Positions 25,417 to 32,870 of a stretch of 64,000 nucleotides of DNA are shown here, piece by piece. A program made the position numbers and the translations under genes. The notes beneath the pieces were generated by a model, which saw only the letters and a list, made by a program, of their open reading frames with translations, did no database searches and was not told the origin of the DNA. Position 1 is the stretch's first letter. Each line of letters opens with the position of its first letter. This DNA comes from JAGVSZ01 sp963747775 (GTDB taxonomy: Bacteria > Pseudomonadota > Gammaproteobacteria > Burkholderiales > SG8-39), in contig CAVVGT010000007.1 in the NCBI GenBank assembly GCA_963747775.1, positions 124,001 through 188,000 on the forward strand. The letters are read 5' to 3'.

Positions 25417-25572
25417 CTACTTCGACTTCTTTGCGCCCGACTTCGACTTCGGGGCCGATTGCTTCGACGCGGTGCTCGGGTTGTAGTCGCCGATGACGCT
25501 CTTCAATGGGCAGACGGAGAACGCGGGGCACTTCTTGCAACCGGCGACCAGGGCAATCGGGCAAAGCGTCAT
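25417..25572 (-). CDS. 51-residue four-cysteine protein with Lys/Ser-rich tail
   Basis: A tiny open frame starting MTLCPIALVAGCKKCPAFSV and continuing CPLKSVIGDY, so four cysteines sit at residues 4, 12, 15 and 21 in a C-x7-C-x2-C-x5-C pattern, like a small Fe-S or zinc knuckle. The last 20 residues are Ser, Lys and Ala rich and end AKKSK. GGAGACGC lies before the ATG. I have a loose memory of similar short conserved proteins in betaproteobacteria but cannot name the family. It lies alone between folE and a Bug receptor. Confidence 0.65.
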   Translation of the reverse strand: MTLCPIALVAGCKKCPAFSVCPLKSVIGDYNPSTASKQSAPKSKSGAKKSK

Positions 25573-25709
25573 GGTGCGTCTCCTGCGTCCGAAGGACGGG
25601 AGGCGAGCATACAGGAGCGGGCGTACGCCGGTGGCGTGCGCCCGGGGCGGCTAGTACCGGCGGGCGGCTTCCCGCGCGTTGCGCGCGAGCCGTGCATATT
25701 CCATGCGGC

Positions 25710-25715
25710 TAGAAT
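25710..25715 (+). promoter_or_regulatory. Candidate -10 element before a Bug receptor gene
   Basis: TAGAAT lies 31 bases before the GTG at 25747, with CACAGGAGAA as ribosome-binding site between them. It matches the hexamers at 349 and 4861. Confidence 0.4.
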
Positions 25716-25746
25716 GCCGGGTCCCGCTACGCCACAGGAGAACGCC

Positions 25747-26715
25747 GTGAGGACTGTCCGGTTCATCGCCACCATGGCGCTCGCCCTCTGCGCCGGATCC
25801 GTCGCCGGGCAGGCATACCCGACCAAGCCGATCCGCATCGTCGTGCCGTTCGCACCCGGCGGGACCTCCGACGTCCTCGCGCGGCTGTACGCGCCGAAGA
25901 TGCAGGAGGCTCTCGGCCAGCCCGTGATCGTCGACAACAAGCCCGGCGCATCCGGAAACATCGGCGCCGACCTCGTGGCGAAAGCCGCGCCCGACGGCTA
26001 CACGATCGTCCTGATGGACGTCGGCAACCTCGTGATCACCCCGAGCGTGATGCCGAACCTACCGTTCGACATCGTCAAGGACTTCGCGCCGGTCACGATC
26101 ATCATGTACTCGCCGCACCTGCTCGCGGTGCATCCGTCGGTGCCGGCGAACTCGGTTGCCGAGCTGGTCAAGTACGCGAAGGCGAATCCGGGCAAGCTGA
26201 ACTACGGCACCACCGGCCTCGGCAGCGCGCCGCACCTCGCCGGCGTGCTCTTCGCGCAGGGCCAGGGCGTCAGCTGGGTGGACATTCCCGGCAAGGGCGG
26301 GGCCGACTCGATCCTGCACGTCATCTCCGGCCAGGCCGACGTGCTCTTCAACGGGATGGTCGCGACGCTGCCGCACGTGAAGAGCGGCAAGCTGAAGTTG
26401 CTCGCCGTCTCGAGCGACAGGCGGGTCGCCGGCATCCCCGACACCCCGACCGTCGCCGAGGCGACCGGCATGCGCGACTTCAAGACCGGGACGTACCAAG
26501 GCGTACTCGCACCGGCGGGCACGCCTCTGCCGATCGTCGAACGGCTGTACGCCGAGTTCGTGCGCGTGTCCGCGCTCCCCGACGTGAAGGAGCGCCTGGC
26601 CGCGCTCGGCGCCGAGCCGATGCTGAACACGCCCGCGCAATTCGCCGACTGGATGAAGAGCGAGTCGGCAAAGTGGGCCAAGGTCGTCAAGCAGGCCAAC
26701 CTCAAGATCCAGTAG
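25747..26715 (+). CDS. Bug-type tripartite tricarboxylate receptor
   Basis: A 322-residue periplasmic solute receptor. Signal peptide (RFIATMALALCAGSVAG), then YPTKPIRIVVPFAPGGTSDV and VIVDNKPGASGNIGADLVAK, both hallmarks of Bug proteins, and DGYTIVLMDVGNL at the ligand gate. Bug receptors bind carboxylates for TctAB permeases, but no tctA or tctB is in the window, which is common for these orphan receptors in Burkholderiales. The start is GTG after CACAGGAGAAC. Ligand unknown. Confidence 0.9.
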   Translation: MRTVRFIATMALALCAGSVAGQAYPTKPIRIVVPFAPGGTSDVLARLYAPKMQEALGQPVIVDNKPGASGNIGADLVAKAAPDGYTIVLMDVGNLVITPSVMPNLPFDIVKDFAPVTIIMYSPHLLAVHPSVPANSVAELVKYAKANPGKLNYGTTGLGSAPHLAGVLFAQGQGVSWVDIPGKGGADSILHVISGQADVLFNGMVATLPHVKSGKLKLLAVSSDRRVAGIPDTPTVAEATGMRDFKTGTYQGVLAPAGTPLPIVERLYAEFVRVSALPDVKERLAALGAEPMLNTPAQFADWMKSESAKWAKVVKQANLKIQ

Positions 26716-26719
26716 CGGC

Positions 26720-27202
26720 GTGACGATCGCCCTCTGGGTCCTCGCCCTCGTCCTGATCGTCGCCGGCGTCGTCGGCACGGTGCTGCCCGCGCTGCCGGGC
26801 GCGATCCTCGTGTTCGCGGGCGTCGCGCTCGCGGCGTGGATCGATGACTTCGCGCGCATCTCGGGCTGGACGCTCGGCGTGCTCGGCGTCCTGACTGCGA
26901 TCGCGTGGGTGACCGACTACGTCGCGGCGGCGGCCGGCGCGAAGAAGGTCGGGGCGAGCAAGTTCGCCATCATTGGCGCGGCCGTCGGCACCATCGCCGG
27001 AGTGTTCACCGGCCTCGTCGGCCTGATCTTCATGCCGCTCGTCGGCGCGGCGATCGGGGAGTACCTCGCGCAGAAGGACGCGCTGCGCGCCGGGCGGGTG
27101 GGCATCGCGACCTGGCTCGGCATGCTGGCCGGGACCGTGGTGAAGGTCGCGGTCGTCTTCCTGATGGTGGGGATCTTCGTCGGGGCTCTGCTGATCGCCT
27201 AG
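26720..27202 (+). CDS. DUF456 membrane protein
   Basis: A 160-residue integral membrane protein of the DUF456 family. About five hydrophobic segments are separated by short loops; landmarks are VGTVLPALPGAILVFAG, the AKKVGASKFAIIGAAVG repeat and GLVGLIFMPLVGAAIGEYLA. The glycine-rich repeats suggest packed helices. It begins with GTG four bases after the Bug receptor stop, so it may be translated from the same message; the combination is probably accidental. Function is unknown. Confidence 0.8.
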   Translation: MTIALWVLALVLIVAGVVGTVLPALPGAILVFAGVALAAWIDDFARISGWTLGVLGVLTAIAWVTDYVAAAAGAKKVGASKFAIIGAAVGTIAGVFTGLVGLIFMPLVGAAIGEYLAQKDALRAGRVGIATWLGMLAGTVVKVAVVFLMVGIFVGALLIA

Positions 27203-27236
27203 CGTCGCGTCGCCGCCGAACTCCGCGTGAAAAAAG

Positions 27237-27629
27237 TCAGCGCTCGGCCCGCTGCGGCAGCGCGTCGGTGATCTCGAACCACGGCGCCCGCGACGCCGTG
27301 AAGATGTGCAGGCTCGGGCGGATGCCCGGATCGTCGTCGAGCGTGCCGATCGCGACGTCGAGCGCATCGGGCCGCTCGTCGGTGAGCCACTGCAGCGTCG
27401 CGCCGCACGTGCCGCAGAACGTGCGCGTCACGTGCCCGGACGAGCGGAACGTCCGGATGCTGTCGGCGCCCGACACGAGTACGAAATCGCTGCGCTGCAC
27501 GCGCGCGTACGTGCCGAACGCCGCGCCGTGCGCCTTCTTGCACATCGAGCAGTGGCAGTGGCTCATCGCGCCGAGCGGGCCGCGGATCTCGAAGCGGACG
27601 GCGCCGCAGAGGCAGCTTCCCCGCACCAT
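27237..27629 (-). CDS. GFA (CENP-V) family zinc protein
   Basis: A 130-residue protein of the glutathione-dependent formaldehyde-activating family. Zinc ligands are in GSCLCGAVRFE, HCHCSMCKKAHGAAFGTY and TFCGTCGATLQW. The domain is often a stand-alone, ill-defined enzyme in bacteria, and formaldehyde activity cannot be assumed. ATG at 27629 is preceded by GAGGAGGGCG. It converges with the DUF456 gene and diverges from the acyltransferase gene at 27730. Confidence 0.85.
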   Translation of the reverse strand: MVRGSCLCGAVRFEIRGPLGAMSHCHCSMCKKAHGAAFGTYARVQRSDFVLVSGADSIRTFRSSGHVTRTFCGTCGATLQWLTDERPDALDVAIGTLDDDPGIRPSLHIFTASRAPWFEITDALPQRAER

Positions 27630-27679
27630 TCTTGCGCCCTCCTCGTGTCGCGGGACTAGCCCGCCAGGAAAAGCTGCAC

Positions 27680-27685
27680 TATGAT
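27680..27685 (+). promoter_or_regulatory. Candidate -10 element before the acyltransferase gene
   Basis: TATGAT lies 44 bases before the GTG at 27730 in the short divergent region with the GFA gene. No clear -35 was found. Confidence 0.3.
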
Positions 27686-27729
27686 CGGCACCCATCGCAC
27701 TTGGCAACCCGGATGCCCGCCCGGTTCCC

Positions 27730-28386
27730 GTGAGTTCCCTCCGCGACGTCTGGTTCGAACTCGGCGCCGATGCGGCCGGCGGGCTTTCGCCCTGGCTCAT
27801 CCGCGCGATGGTCGCCACCTGCCGCGTCACGTGCCAGAGCGGGGACGTCCTCGAGCGCGCGCGCCGTGACGAGGCGTTCATCGGCGTGCTCTGGCATCAG
27901 GACATCGTCTTCTTCGGCGACCACCTACGCGGCAGCGGCTTTACCATCCTCACGAGCCGCAGCCGCGATGGCGAGATCGGCGCGCGCATCGCACACCGCC
28001 TCGGTCTGCAGACCGTGCGCGGTTCGTCGTCACGCGGCGCCGAAGAGGCGCTCGCCGAGCTGATCGAGATCGCCCGTCGCGGCGAGTGCATCGGCTTCGT
28101 CGCCGACGGCCCGCGCGGTCCGAGTCGCATCGCGAAGATCGGACCGATCATCGCCGCCAAGCTGTCGGGACGCCCGATCGTTCCGATGGCGTGTGCGATG
28201 CGTGGCGGCTTCCGGCTGCGATCCTGGGACCGCATGCGGGTGCCGGTGTTCGCAGCTATCGTGGCGCGCGCTGGAAATCCGATCTCGGTACCGCACGATG
28301 CGACCCGCGAAGACTGCGAGCATTACCGACGGCAGCTGCAGGACGAGCTGATCCGGACCGAGTCGATCGCGGCGGAAGCGCTCTGA
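27730..28386 (+). CDS. DUF374 lysophospholipid-acyltransferase-like protein
   Basis: A 218-residue protein of the DUF374 family, related to lipid A and lysophospholipid acyltransferases. It has FIGVLWHQDIVFFGDHLRGS with the conserved histidine, TSRSRDGEIGARIAHRLG and FVADGPRGPSRIAKIG, which is the DGPRGP acceptor motif, then GRPIVPMACAMRG. It is expected at the inner membrane, acting in envelope lipid assembly. GTG start follows GATGCCCGCCCGGTTCCC and is only weakly supported by a ribosome-binding site. Confidence 0.8.
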   Translation: MSSLRDVWFELGADAAGGLSPWLIRAMVATCRVTCQSGDVLERARRDEAFIGVLWHQDIVFFGDHLRGSGFTILTSRSRDGEIGARIAHRLGLQTVRGSSSRGAEEALAELIEIARRGECIGFVADGPRGPSRIAKIGPIIAAKLSGRPIVPMACAMRGGFRLRSWDRMRVPVFAAIVARAGNPISVPHDATREDCEHYRRQLQDELIRTESIAAEAL

Positions 28387-28573
28387 GGCGCGCCGGCCCG
28401 CAGAGCAGCCGGTCGGCTTCGGCGGAAGTCGTCATCCGAACCCCTCTCAATCGTGTCGCGGCTTGCGGAAAGCGCGGCAGCGGTGTGGTCGGCGATGCAG
28501 TCTGGGCTGCTGCAGCGCCGAGCCAGACCATCAGGATCGACGCCAGCGCGAAACGGGTGCGCGCGCGGATCAT
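28256..28573 (-). CDS. Doubtful small secreted protein overlapping the acyltransferase
   Basis: A 105-codon frame starting with a convincing signal peptide (MIRARTRFALASILMVW, ending AAAAQ) and then a short Pro/Thr-rich stretch. The last 43 codons overlap the acyltransferase gene on the other strand and look like a shadow there. Either the true protein ends in the intergenic part and was truncated, or the signal-like start is chance. No homologue is recognised. Confidence 0.25.
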   Translation of the reverse strand: MIRARTRFALASILMVWLGAAAAQTASPTTPLPRFPQAATRLRGVRMTTSAEADRLLCGPARLRALPPRSTRSGSARPAAAVGNARSLRGSHRAVPRSDFQRAPR

Positions 28574-28586
28574 CGCACGCGCGTCG

Positions 28587-29018
28587 TCAGGTACGAGCGC
28601 GCAGGATCATCTGCGTGCAGCGGAACAGCGCGATCGTCTTGCCGGTGCGCTCCGCCCGCACTTCGGCGTCCCAGACCTGGGTCGCGCGGCCTTTGTGAGC
28701 GGGCGTCGCCACGACGACGACGTCGCCCTCGAGCGTGGTGCCGAGGAAGTTCGCCTTCAGCTCGACGGTCGTGAAGCCGGTTGCGTCCTCGGGCAGGTTG
28801 CGCACGGTCGCGTAGCCGCACGCGGTGTCGGCGAGCGTGACGACCGCGCCCGCGTGCAGGAAGCCGTTCCAGGCGCACTTCTCCCGCGCGACGCGCATGC
28901 GCGCCCGGACCTCGTCGGGCTCGACGAGGAGAAACTCGATGCCGAGATGGCCGGGCAGGTACTCCCGGCCGCGCTCGTTCCACTCGGCCAGCGTTTGCGG
29001 GATCGTCAGTCGGTCCAT
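28587..29018 (-). CDS. PaaI/YdiI-type hotdog thioesterase
   Basis: A 143-residue hotdog protein. PGHLGIEFLLVEPDEVRARM, the catalytic region WNGFLHAGAVVTLADTACGYA (HAG motif plus a following Asp) and TVELKANFLGTTLEGDVVVV are typical of PaaI and related acyl-CoA thioesterases. Hydrolysis of short or aromatic acyl-CoA is inferred. The start lies inside the 3' end of the upstream gene (13-base overlap), indicating co-expression with the secreted protein at 29006. Confidence 0.8.
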   Translation of the reverse strand: MDRLTIPQTLAEWNERGREYLPGHLGIEFLLVEPDEVRARMRVAREKCAWNGFLHAGAVVTLADTACGYATVRNLPEDATGFTTVELKANFLGTTLEGDVVVVATPAHKGRATQVWDAEVRAERTGKTIALFRCTQMILRART

Positions 29019-29608
29019 CGTGCCCTCACCAGGTAGGTCGGAAGCACGTGCGGGCGCTGCACGCGTTTCTCGCCCGTCTCGCGGCGGGCGCCCTTCAGCA
29101 TGTCGAGCGCTTGAGGGGCGACCCGCTCCTGCCCGTCGTTGGTCAATATCGTGAACGTGACCCGGAGGTCGGCAAGTCCGAGCATTCCCTGCGTCATGTA
29201 CTTGTACTCGCCCGGGTTCGGCGCCCGGTCGGTCACCGAGAAATACGCGCCGAACGTCTCGGGCCCGGAGAGATCCCGCACCGCAATTTCCTGCTCCACC
29301 GCTTGGCTCTTCGCGGCCTCGGCCGCGACCCGCACCGCTGCGCGAATCGCCTCGAGCGTCGGCTTCGGCCCATCGTCGCGCGCGGGCCAGATCGGGGTGA
29401 CAAGGATCTCGAACGGCGGCCCCGATGCCGACCAGATCGAGATCGTCGGTGGCAGGCGGGGATCCGGTTGCCGGACCTGGTCGACCCAGCCGTCCGGTAT
29501 CGTCAGGGTCATGAACCCGCGATCCGTCAGGGCAATCCGCCGCTCGCTCGCCGCGAGTGCGGTGGCCAACTGAACGCACAGGATCAGCGCGATGAGGGTC
29601 CGTGCCAT
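29006..29608 (-). CDS. Secreted hypothetical protein
   Basis: A 200-residue protein with a signal peptide (MARTLIALILCVQLATALA). The mature part begins ERRIALTDRGFMTLTIPDGW and has a central FEILVTPIWPARDDGPKP region. The tail has MTQGMLGLADLRVTFTILTN. It looks like a single alpha-beta domain; a similarity to lipoprotein-like DUF families is possible but I cannot name one. Its stop overlaps the thioesterase start by 13 bases. Location is predicted periplasmic. Confidence 0.65.
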   Translation of the reverse strand: MARTLIALILCVQLATALAASERRIALTDRGFMTLTIPDGWVDQVRQPDPRLPPTISIWSASGPPFEILVTPIWPARDDGPKPTLEAIRAAVRVAAEAAKSQAVEQEIAVRDLSGPETFGAYFSVTDRAPNPGEYKYMTQGMLGLADLRVTFTILTNDGQERVAPQALDMLKGARRETGEKRVQRPHVLPTYLVRARWTD

Positions 29609-29709
29609 GCCGCAAATGCTAGCCGAAGTCGCTCGTGCGGCGAAGATCGCCTCGCGTCCGGGAATGGATTCGCGCCCCCATATCCGGCGCCGCGCGGCGA
29701 ACTCGTCCG

Positions 29710-29820
29710 CTACGCGTCGATGAACCCGTGGACGAGCGCATTCACGCGCTCGGGCTGCTCGTGAATCACGCAGTGCGTGCCTTCCGCGGGCGCTCGATGC
29801 GCAGGCCCGGCACCCTCGCC
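29710..29820 (-). pseudogene. Alpha/beta-hydrolase C-terminal relic with a frameshift
   Basis: Just after the SDR stop, the minus strand reads ARVPGLRIERPRKARTA then stop in one frame. The next frame reads APAEGTHCVIHEQPERVNAL then VHGFIDA and a stop. Joining them at Arg-Ala-Pro by a one-base change yields the end of an alpha/beta hydrolase with the catalytic His in EGTHCVIHEQPERV. The rest of the enzyme is missing. This is a degraded gene end, not an active gene. Confidence 0.6.
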
Positions 29821-30651
29821 TCAATCGAGGAAGAGATCGACCAGGAACTTGGTGTTGCCGGCGACCACGGCATACTTCCCGAGGTCCGTGACGCCCTCCA
29901 CCGCGAGCACCTGTTCGTCGATGTAGAAGTGGCCGGTGTGCTTGCGCGCGTCGCGGTTGAAGATGACGTAAGCGGTGTCGGCGAGGATCTCCGGCTTGCG
30001 GCAGAGCTTCGGGTCGATGCCGGGCAGCATCGCCAGCGCTGCGGTCGCGATCACGGTGCGGGGCCAGAGCGCGTTCACCGCCACGCCGTCGGCGCGCAGC
30101 TCCTCCGCCATCCCGAGCACGCACATGCTCATGCCGTACTTCGCCATCGTGTAGGCGACGTGGCTCTTGAACCAGCGCGGGTTCATGTTGAGTGGCGGCG
30201 AGAGGTTGAGAATGTGCGGGTTGCGCCCGGCCTGCGCCGCCTGCTTCAGGAACGGGATGCACGCCTGCGACACGCAATAAGTGCCGCGCACGTTCACGCC
30301 GAACATGAGATCGAAGCGCTTCATCGGCGTCTCGAGCGTGGGCGTGAGGCTGATCGCGCTTGCGTTGTTGACGAGGATGTCGATACCGCCGAAGTGCTCG
30401 GCGCACCGCTTCGCGGCGGCGGCGACGCCGGCGTCGTCGCGGATATCGCACGGGATCGGCAGCGCCTGGCCGCCCGCTTGCGCGATCTCCTCGGCCGCGG
30501 TGTAGATCGTGCCGGGCAGCTTCGGGTTCGGCTGCTCGGTCTTGGCGACGACGGCGACGTTCGCCCCGTCCCGCGCCGCGCGCTTGGCGATCGCGAGGCC
30601 GATGCCGCGCGACGCGCCGGTGATGAAGAACGTCTTGCCTTTGAGGCTCAT
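29821..30651 (-). CDS. HSDL2-like short-chain dehydrogenase
   Basis: A 276-residue SDR. Cofactor loop TGASRGIGLAIAKRAARDG, NNASAISLTPTLETPMKR and the catalytic stretch ILNLSPPLNMNPRWF followed by YTMAKYGMSM (Ser, Tyr, Lys) identify the hydroxysteroid-dehydrogenase-like-2 group, which carries the ALWPRTVIATAAL segment. The likely cofactor is NAD(P), with a lipid or acyl substrate. ATG is preceded by ACAGGAGAATTCC. The relic at 29710 follows immediately. Confidence 0.85.
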   Translation of the reverse strand: MSLKGKTFFITGASRGIGLAIAKRAARDGANVAVVAKTEQPNPKLPGTIYTAAEEIAQAGGQALPIPCDIRDDAGVAAAAKRCAEHFGGIDILVNNASAISLTPTLETPMKRFDLMFGVNVRGTYCVSQACIPFLKQAAQAGRNPHILNLSPPLNMNPRWFKSHVAYTMAKYGMSMCVLGMAEELRADGVAVNALWPRTVIATAALAMLPGIDPKLCRKPEILADTAYVIFNRDARKHTGHFYIDEQVLAVEGVTDLGKYAVVAGNTKFLVDLFLD

Positions 30652-30676
30652 GGAATTCTCCTGTCTGAGCAATGGA

Positions 30677-31444
30677 TCAGCCGAACTTGGTGAAATCCGG
30701 CTTGCGCTTCTCGAGGAACGCGCCGAACGCCTCCTTCGCCTCCGGCGAGCCGAGGCGCTCGCCGAAATTGCGAAGCTCCTCCGCCAGCGCAGCGTCGATG
30801 GCCGGCATCCAGGCGCGCTTCATGAGGCGCTTGGTGATGCGCACCGACGCGGCCGGTTTCTCGGCGAGCCTGGTGGCCGCCTCCTGTGCACGCATCAGCA
30901 GGATCTCCGCCGGCACGACCTCGGTGACGATGCCGATTTCGTGCGCCTGGGCCGCATCGAACGCCTCGCCGAGGAGGAGCAGCTCGGCCGCCCGCTGATA
31001 CCCGGCGATCGCCGGCAGCAGGAAGCTGGAGGCGGCCTCGGGGCACAGCCCGAGGTTGACGAACGGCAGCGCGAACTTCGTGCCTTCGGCCGCGTAGACG
31101 AGATCGCAGTGCAGCAGCATCGTCGTGCCGACACCGACGGCGACGCCGCTCACCGCCGCGACGAGCGGCTTTTCGGCGTGGCTGACGGCGTCGAGGAACC
31201 GGACGACCGGCGCGTCCGGGGTGCGCGGCGGATTGGCGAGAAAGTCCTGCAGGTCGTTGCCGGCGGTGAACGCGTCGCCGACGCCGTGGATCAGCACGAC
31301 GCGCACGCCGGCGTCGGCGTCGGCCGCCTTGAGCGCCTGCGCGATCGCGGCGTACATGTCCGCGGTCAGCGCATTCTTCTTCTCGGGGCGGTTGATCTGG
31401 ATGCGCTGGACGGCGCCGTCGCGTGCACTGAGGACGTGGCTCAT
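30677..31444 (-). CDS. Crotonase-family enoyl-CoA isomerase-like protein
   Basis: A 255-residue crotonase-fold protein. Substrate-binding motifs INRPEKKNALTADMYAAI, DAFTAGNDLQDF and GVAVGVGTTMLLHCDLVYA are present, but the first hydratase Glu (normally GGGxE) is replaced in VGVGTTM, and the second region reads FVNLGLCPEAASSFLLP. A Glu in LCPEAASS matches the catalytic glutamate of Delta3-Delta2 enoyl-CoA isomerases (PECI-type). I therefore read it as an isomerase, not a hydratase. It faces a GST gene across a short divergent promoter. The ATG follows an ACCCCGCAACG stretch with no clear ribosome-binding site. Confidence 0.75.
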   Translation of the reverse strand: MSHVLSARDGAVQRIQINRPEKKNALTADMYAAIAQALKAADADAGVRVVLIHGVGDAFTAGNDLQDFLANPPRTPDAPVVRFLDAVSHAEKPLVAAVSGVAVGVGTTMLLHCDLVYAAEGTKFALPFVNLGLCPEAASSFLLPAIAGYQRAAELLLLGEAFDAAQAHEIGIVTEVVPAEILLMRAQEAATRLAEKPAASVRITKRLMKRAWMPAIDAALAEELRNFGERLGSPEAKEAFGAFLEKRKPDFTKFG

Positions 31445-31482
31445 CGTTGCGGGGTCCGGTGATCGGTCGAGGGGGCTGCGAT

Positions 31483-31488
31483 GATAAA
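31483..31488 (+). promoter_or_regulatory. Candidate -10 element before the GST gene
   Basis: GATAAA lies in the 94-base divergent region between the isomerase and GST genes, about 50 bases before the GST start. No clear -35 is seen. Confidence 0.3.
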
Positions 31489-31538
31489 CTGCCCGCACGG
31501 CAGCCGTGCGCCGCACGCACTCTCCAGGAGGACACCTC

Positions 31539-32213
31539 ATGAAGGTCTACTACCACCCTGCTTCGACCACCAGCCGCATCGTGATGCTCTATGCCGGGGA
31601 AGAAGCGCCCGAAATCGAGTTCCAGGTCGTCGATCTCTTCACCGGCGAGCACATGAAGCCGCCCTACTCGACGATGAATCCGAGCTGCCTCGTCCCGATG
31701 CTCGAGGACGGCGACTTCCGGCTCACCGAGTGCTCGTCGATCCTCAAGTACCTCGCCGACAAGAAGGGCTCGACGTCCTACCCGAAGGACCTGCGCGAGC
31801 GCGCACGGGTCAACGAGATGATGGACTGGGTCAACACCAACCTGTACCGCGACTTCGCCTACGGCCTGGTCTACCCGCAGGCCTTCCCGACCCACAAGCG
31901 GCGCAGCGACGAGGCGCAAGCCTCGACGCTCGCGTGGGCCAAGGAGAAGTCGCAGGGCTGGTTGAAGATCCTCGATCAGAGCCTGATCGGCCCGAAGAAG
32001 GCGTACCTGTGCGGCGACAAGATCACGATTGCCGACTACCTCGGCGCGGAGATGATCGGCCTCGGTGAGCTGATCCGCTGCAACTTCTCGCCTTACCCGA
32101 ACGTCGAGCGCTGGCTCGGGAACATGAAGCGGCTCAAGAGCTGGCCGAAGGTGCACGAGGTCTTCCACGGCTTCGCGGGCTCGGTCAAGGACACGCCGTT
32201 CGTCGCAATCTAA
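31539..32213 (+). CDS. Glutathione S-transferase family protein
   Basis: A 224-residue protein with the thioredoxin-like N-terminal domain (VYYHPASTTSRIVMLYAGE, FQVVDLFTGEHMKPPYST, LVPMLEDGDFRLTECSSILK, where the Glu-Ser pair contacts the glutathione gamma-glutamyl group) and an all-helical C-terminal domain. Residues about 175-200 (KITIADYLGAEMIGLGEL) are the usual folding motif with the N-capping Asp. Class is close to theta/YfcG-like. The start at 31539 is set by TCCAGGAGGAC. A strong terminator hairpin follows at 32218. Confidence 0.85.
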   Translation: MKVYYHPASTTSRIVMLYAGEEAPEIEFQVVDLFTGEHMKPPYSTMNPSCLVPMLEDGDFRLTECSSILKYLADKKGSTSYPKDLRERARVNEMMDWVNTNLYRDFAYGLVYPQAFPTHKRRSDEAQASTLAWAKEKSQGWLKILDQSLIGPKKAYLCGDKITIADYLGAEMIGLGELIRCNFSPYPNVERWLGNMKRLKSWPKVHEVFHGFAGSVKDTPFVAI

Positions 32214-32217
32214 GGTG

Positions 32218-32244
32218 AAACCCGCTGCCGCGGGCAGCGGGTTT
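32218..32244 (+). terminator. Intrinsic-terminator-like hairpin after the GST gene
   Basis: AAACCCGCTGCC and GGCAGCGGGTTT form a perfect 12-base-pair stem with a three-base loop, four bases after the GST stop. The flanking A and T runs are only three bases, so efficiency is uncertain. Confidence 0.65.
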
Positions 32245-32259
32245 CGTGGGCTTGGGGAG

Positions 32260-32283
32260 CACGAGGGGGTGTGGCCCCTCGTG
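32260..32283. repeat. Intergenic hairpin related to that at 1651
   Basis: CACGAGGGG pairs with CCCCTCGTG over nine bases. Aligned with 1651-1670 the central G run is kept and the outer stem bases change in pairs, so the pairing is conserved. Positions before the stem read GGGGAGCA (GGGGATCTA in the other copy), and after it GTCGTGAC versus TTCGTCCGG. Confidence 0.45.
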
Positions 32284-32306
32284 TCGTGACAACCAGGAGT
32301 GCCGCC

Positions 32307-32807
32307 ATGATCAAGGGACTGCATCACAACGCCTATCGCTGCCGCGACTCGGAGGAGACGCGCAAGTTCTACGAGGACTTCCTCGGCCTGCCGCTCGCCG
32401 GCACGCTGTGGATCAAGGAATCGAAGAGCGGCCGCAACACCGATACCCTGCACACGTTCTATCGCCTCGACGACGGGTCGTACCTCGCCTTCTTCGAGGC
32501 GCCGGACATGGCATTCGAGTTCAAGCAGCAGCACGACTACGACCTGCACATCGCGCTCGAGGTCGAGCGGGCCGTGCTCGAGCCGATGATGGCGAAAGGG
32601 AAGGGCGCCGGCATCGAGGTGCGCGGGATCTCCGACCACCGCTTCATCGACTCGATCTACTTCCGCGATCCGAACGGCTACGTTATCGAGCTGACGGCGA
32701 AGCGGGCGAATCACGATCGCGAGATGGATCCGGCCACGAACGGCGCCCGGTCCAAGCTCGACCAATGGCAGGTCGCCAAGCGGGAGCGGGCGACGAGCCC
32801 GGGCTGA
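32307..32807 (+). CDS. VOC-family (glyoxalase-fold) protein
   Basis: A 166-residue vicinal-oxygen-chelate protein. The N-terminal strand MIKGLHHNAYRCRDSEETR carries the first metal histidines, FYEDFLGLPL is the usual loop, and the C-terminal half contains DSIYFRDPNGYVIELTAKR with the metal Glu in the last strand. The protein could be a dioxygenase, isomerase or resistance enzyme. ATG at 32307 follows AACCAGGAGTGCC. It is 63 bases before the cytochrome gene. Confidence 0.8.
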   Translation: MIKGLHHNAYRCRDSEETRKFYEDFLGLPLAGTLWIKESKSGRNTDTLHTFYRLDDGSYLAFFEAPDMAFEFKQQHDYDLHIALEVERAVLEPMMAKGKGAGIEVRGISDHRFIDSIYFRDPNGYVIELTAKRANHDREMDPATNGARSKLDQWQVAKRERATSPG

Positions 32808-32870
32808 GCACTGCCGGAGCGCCGCGCCACAAGCGGCGCCCGGTCCACCATCACCAGGAGAGTCGAGAGG

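Noticed and set aside
25747..26715. Full tripartite tricarboxylate transporter
   Set aside because: The receptor lacks TctA and TctB partners within the window; the same holds for the second receptor at 54392.
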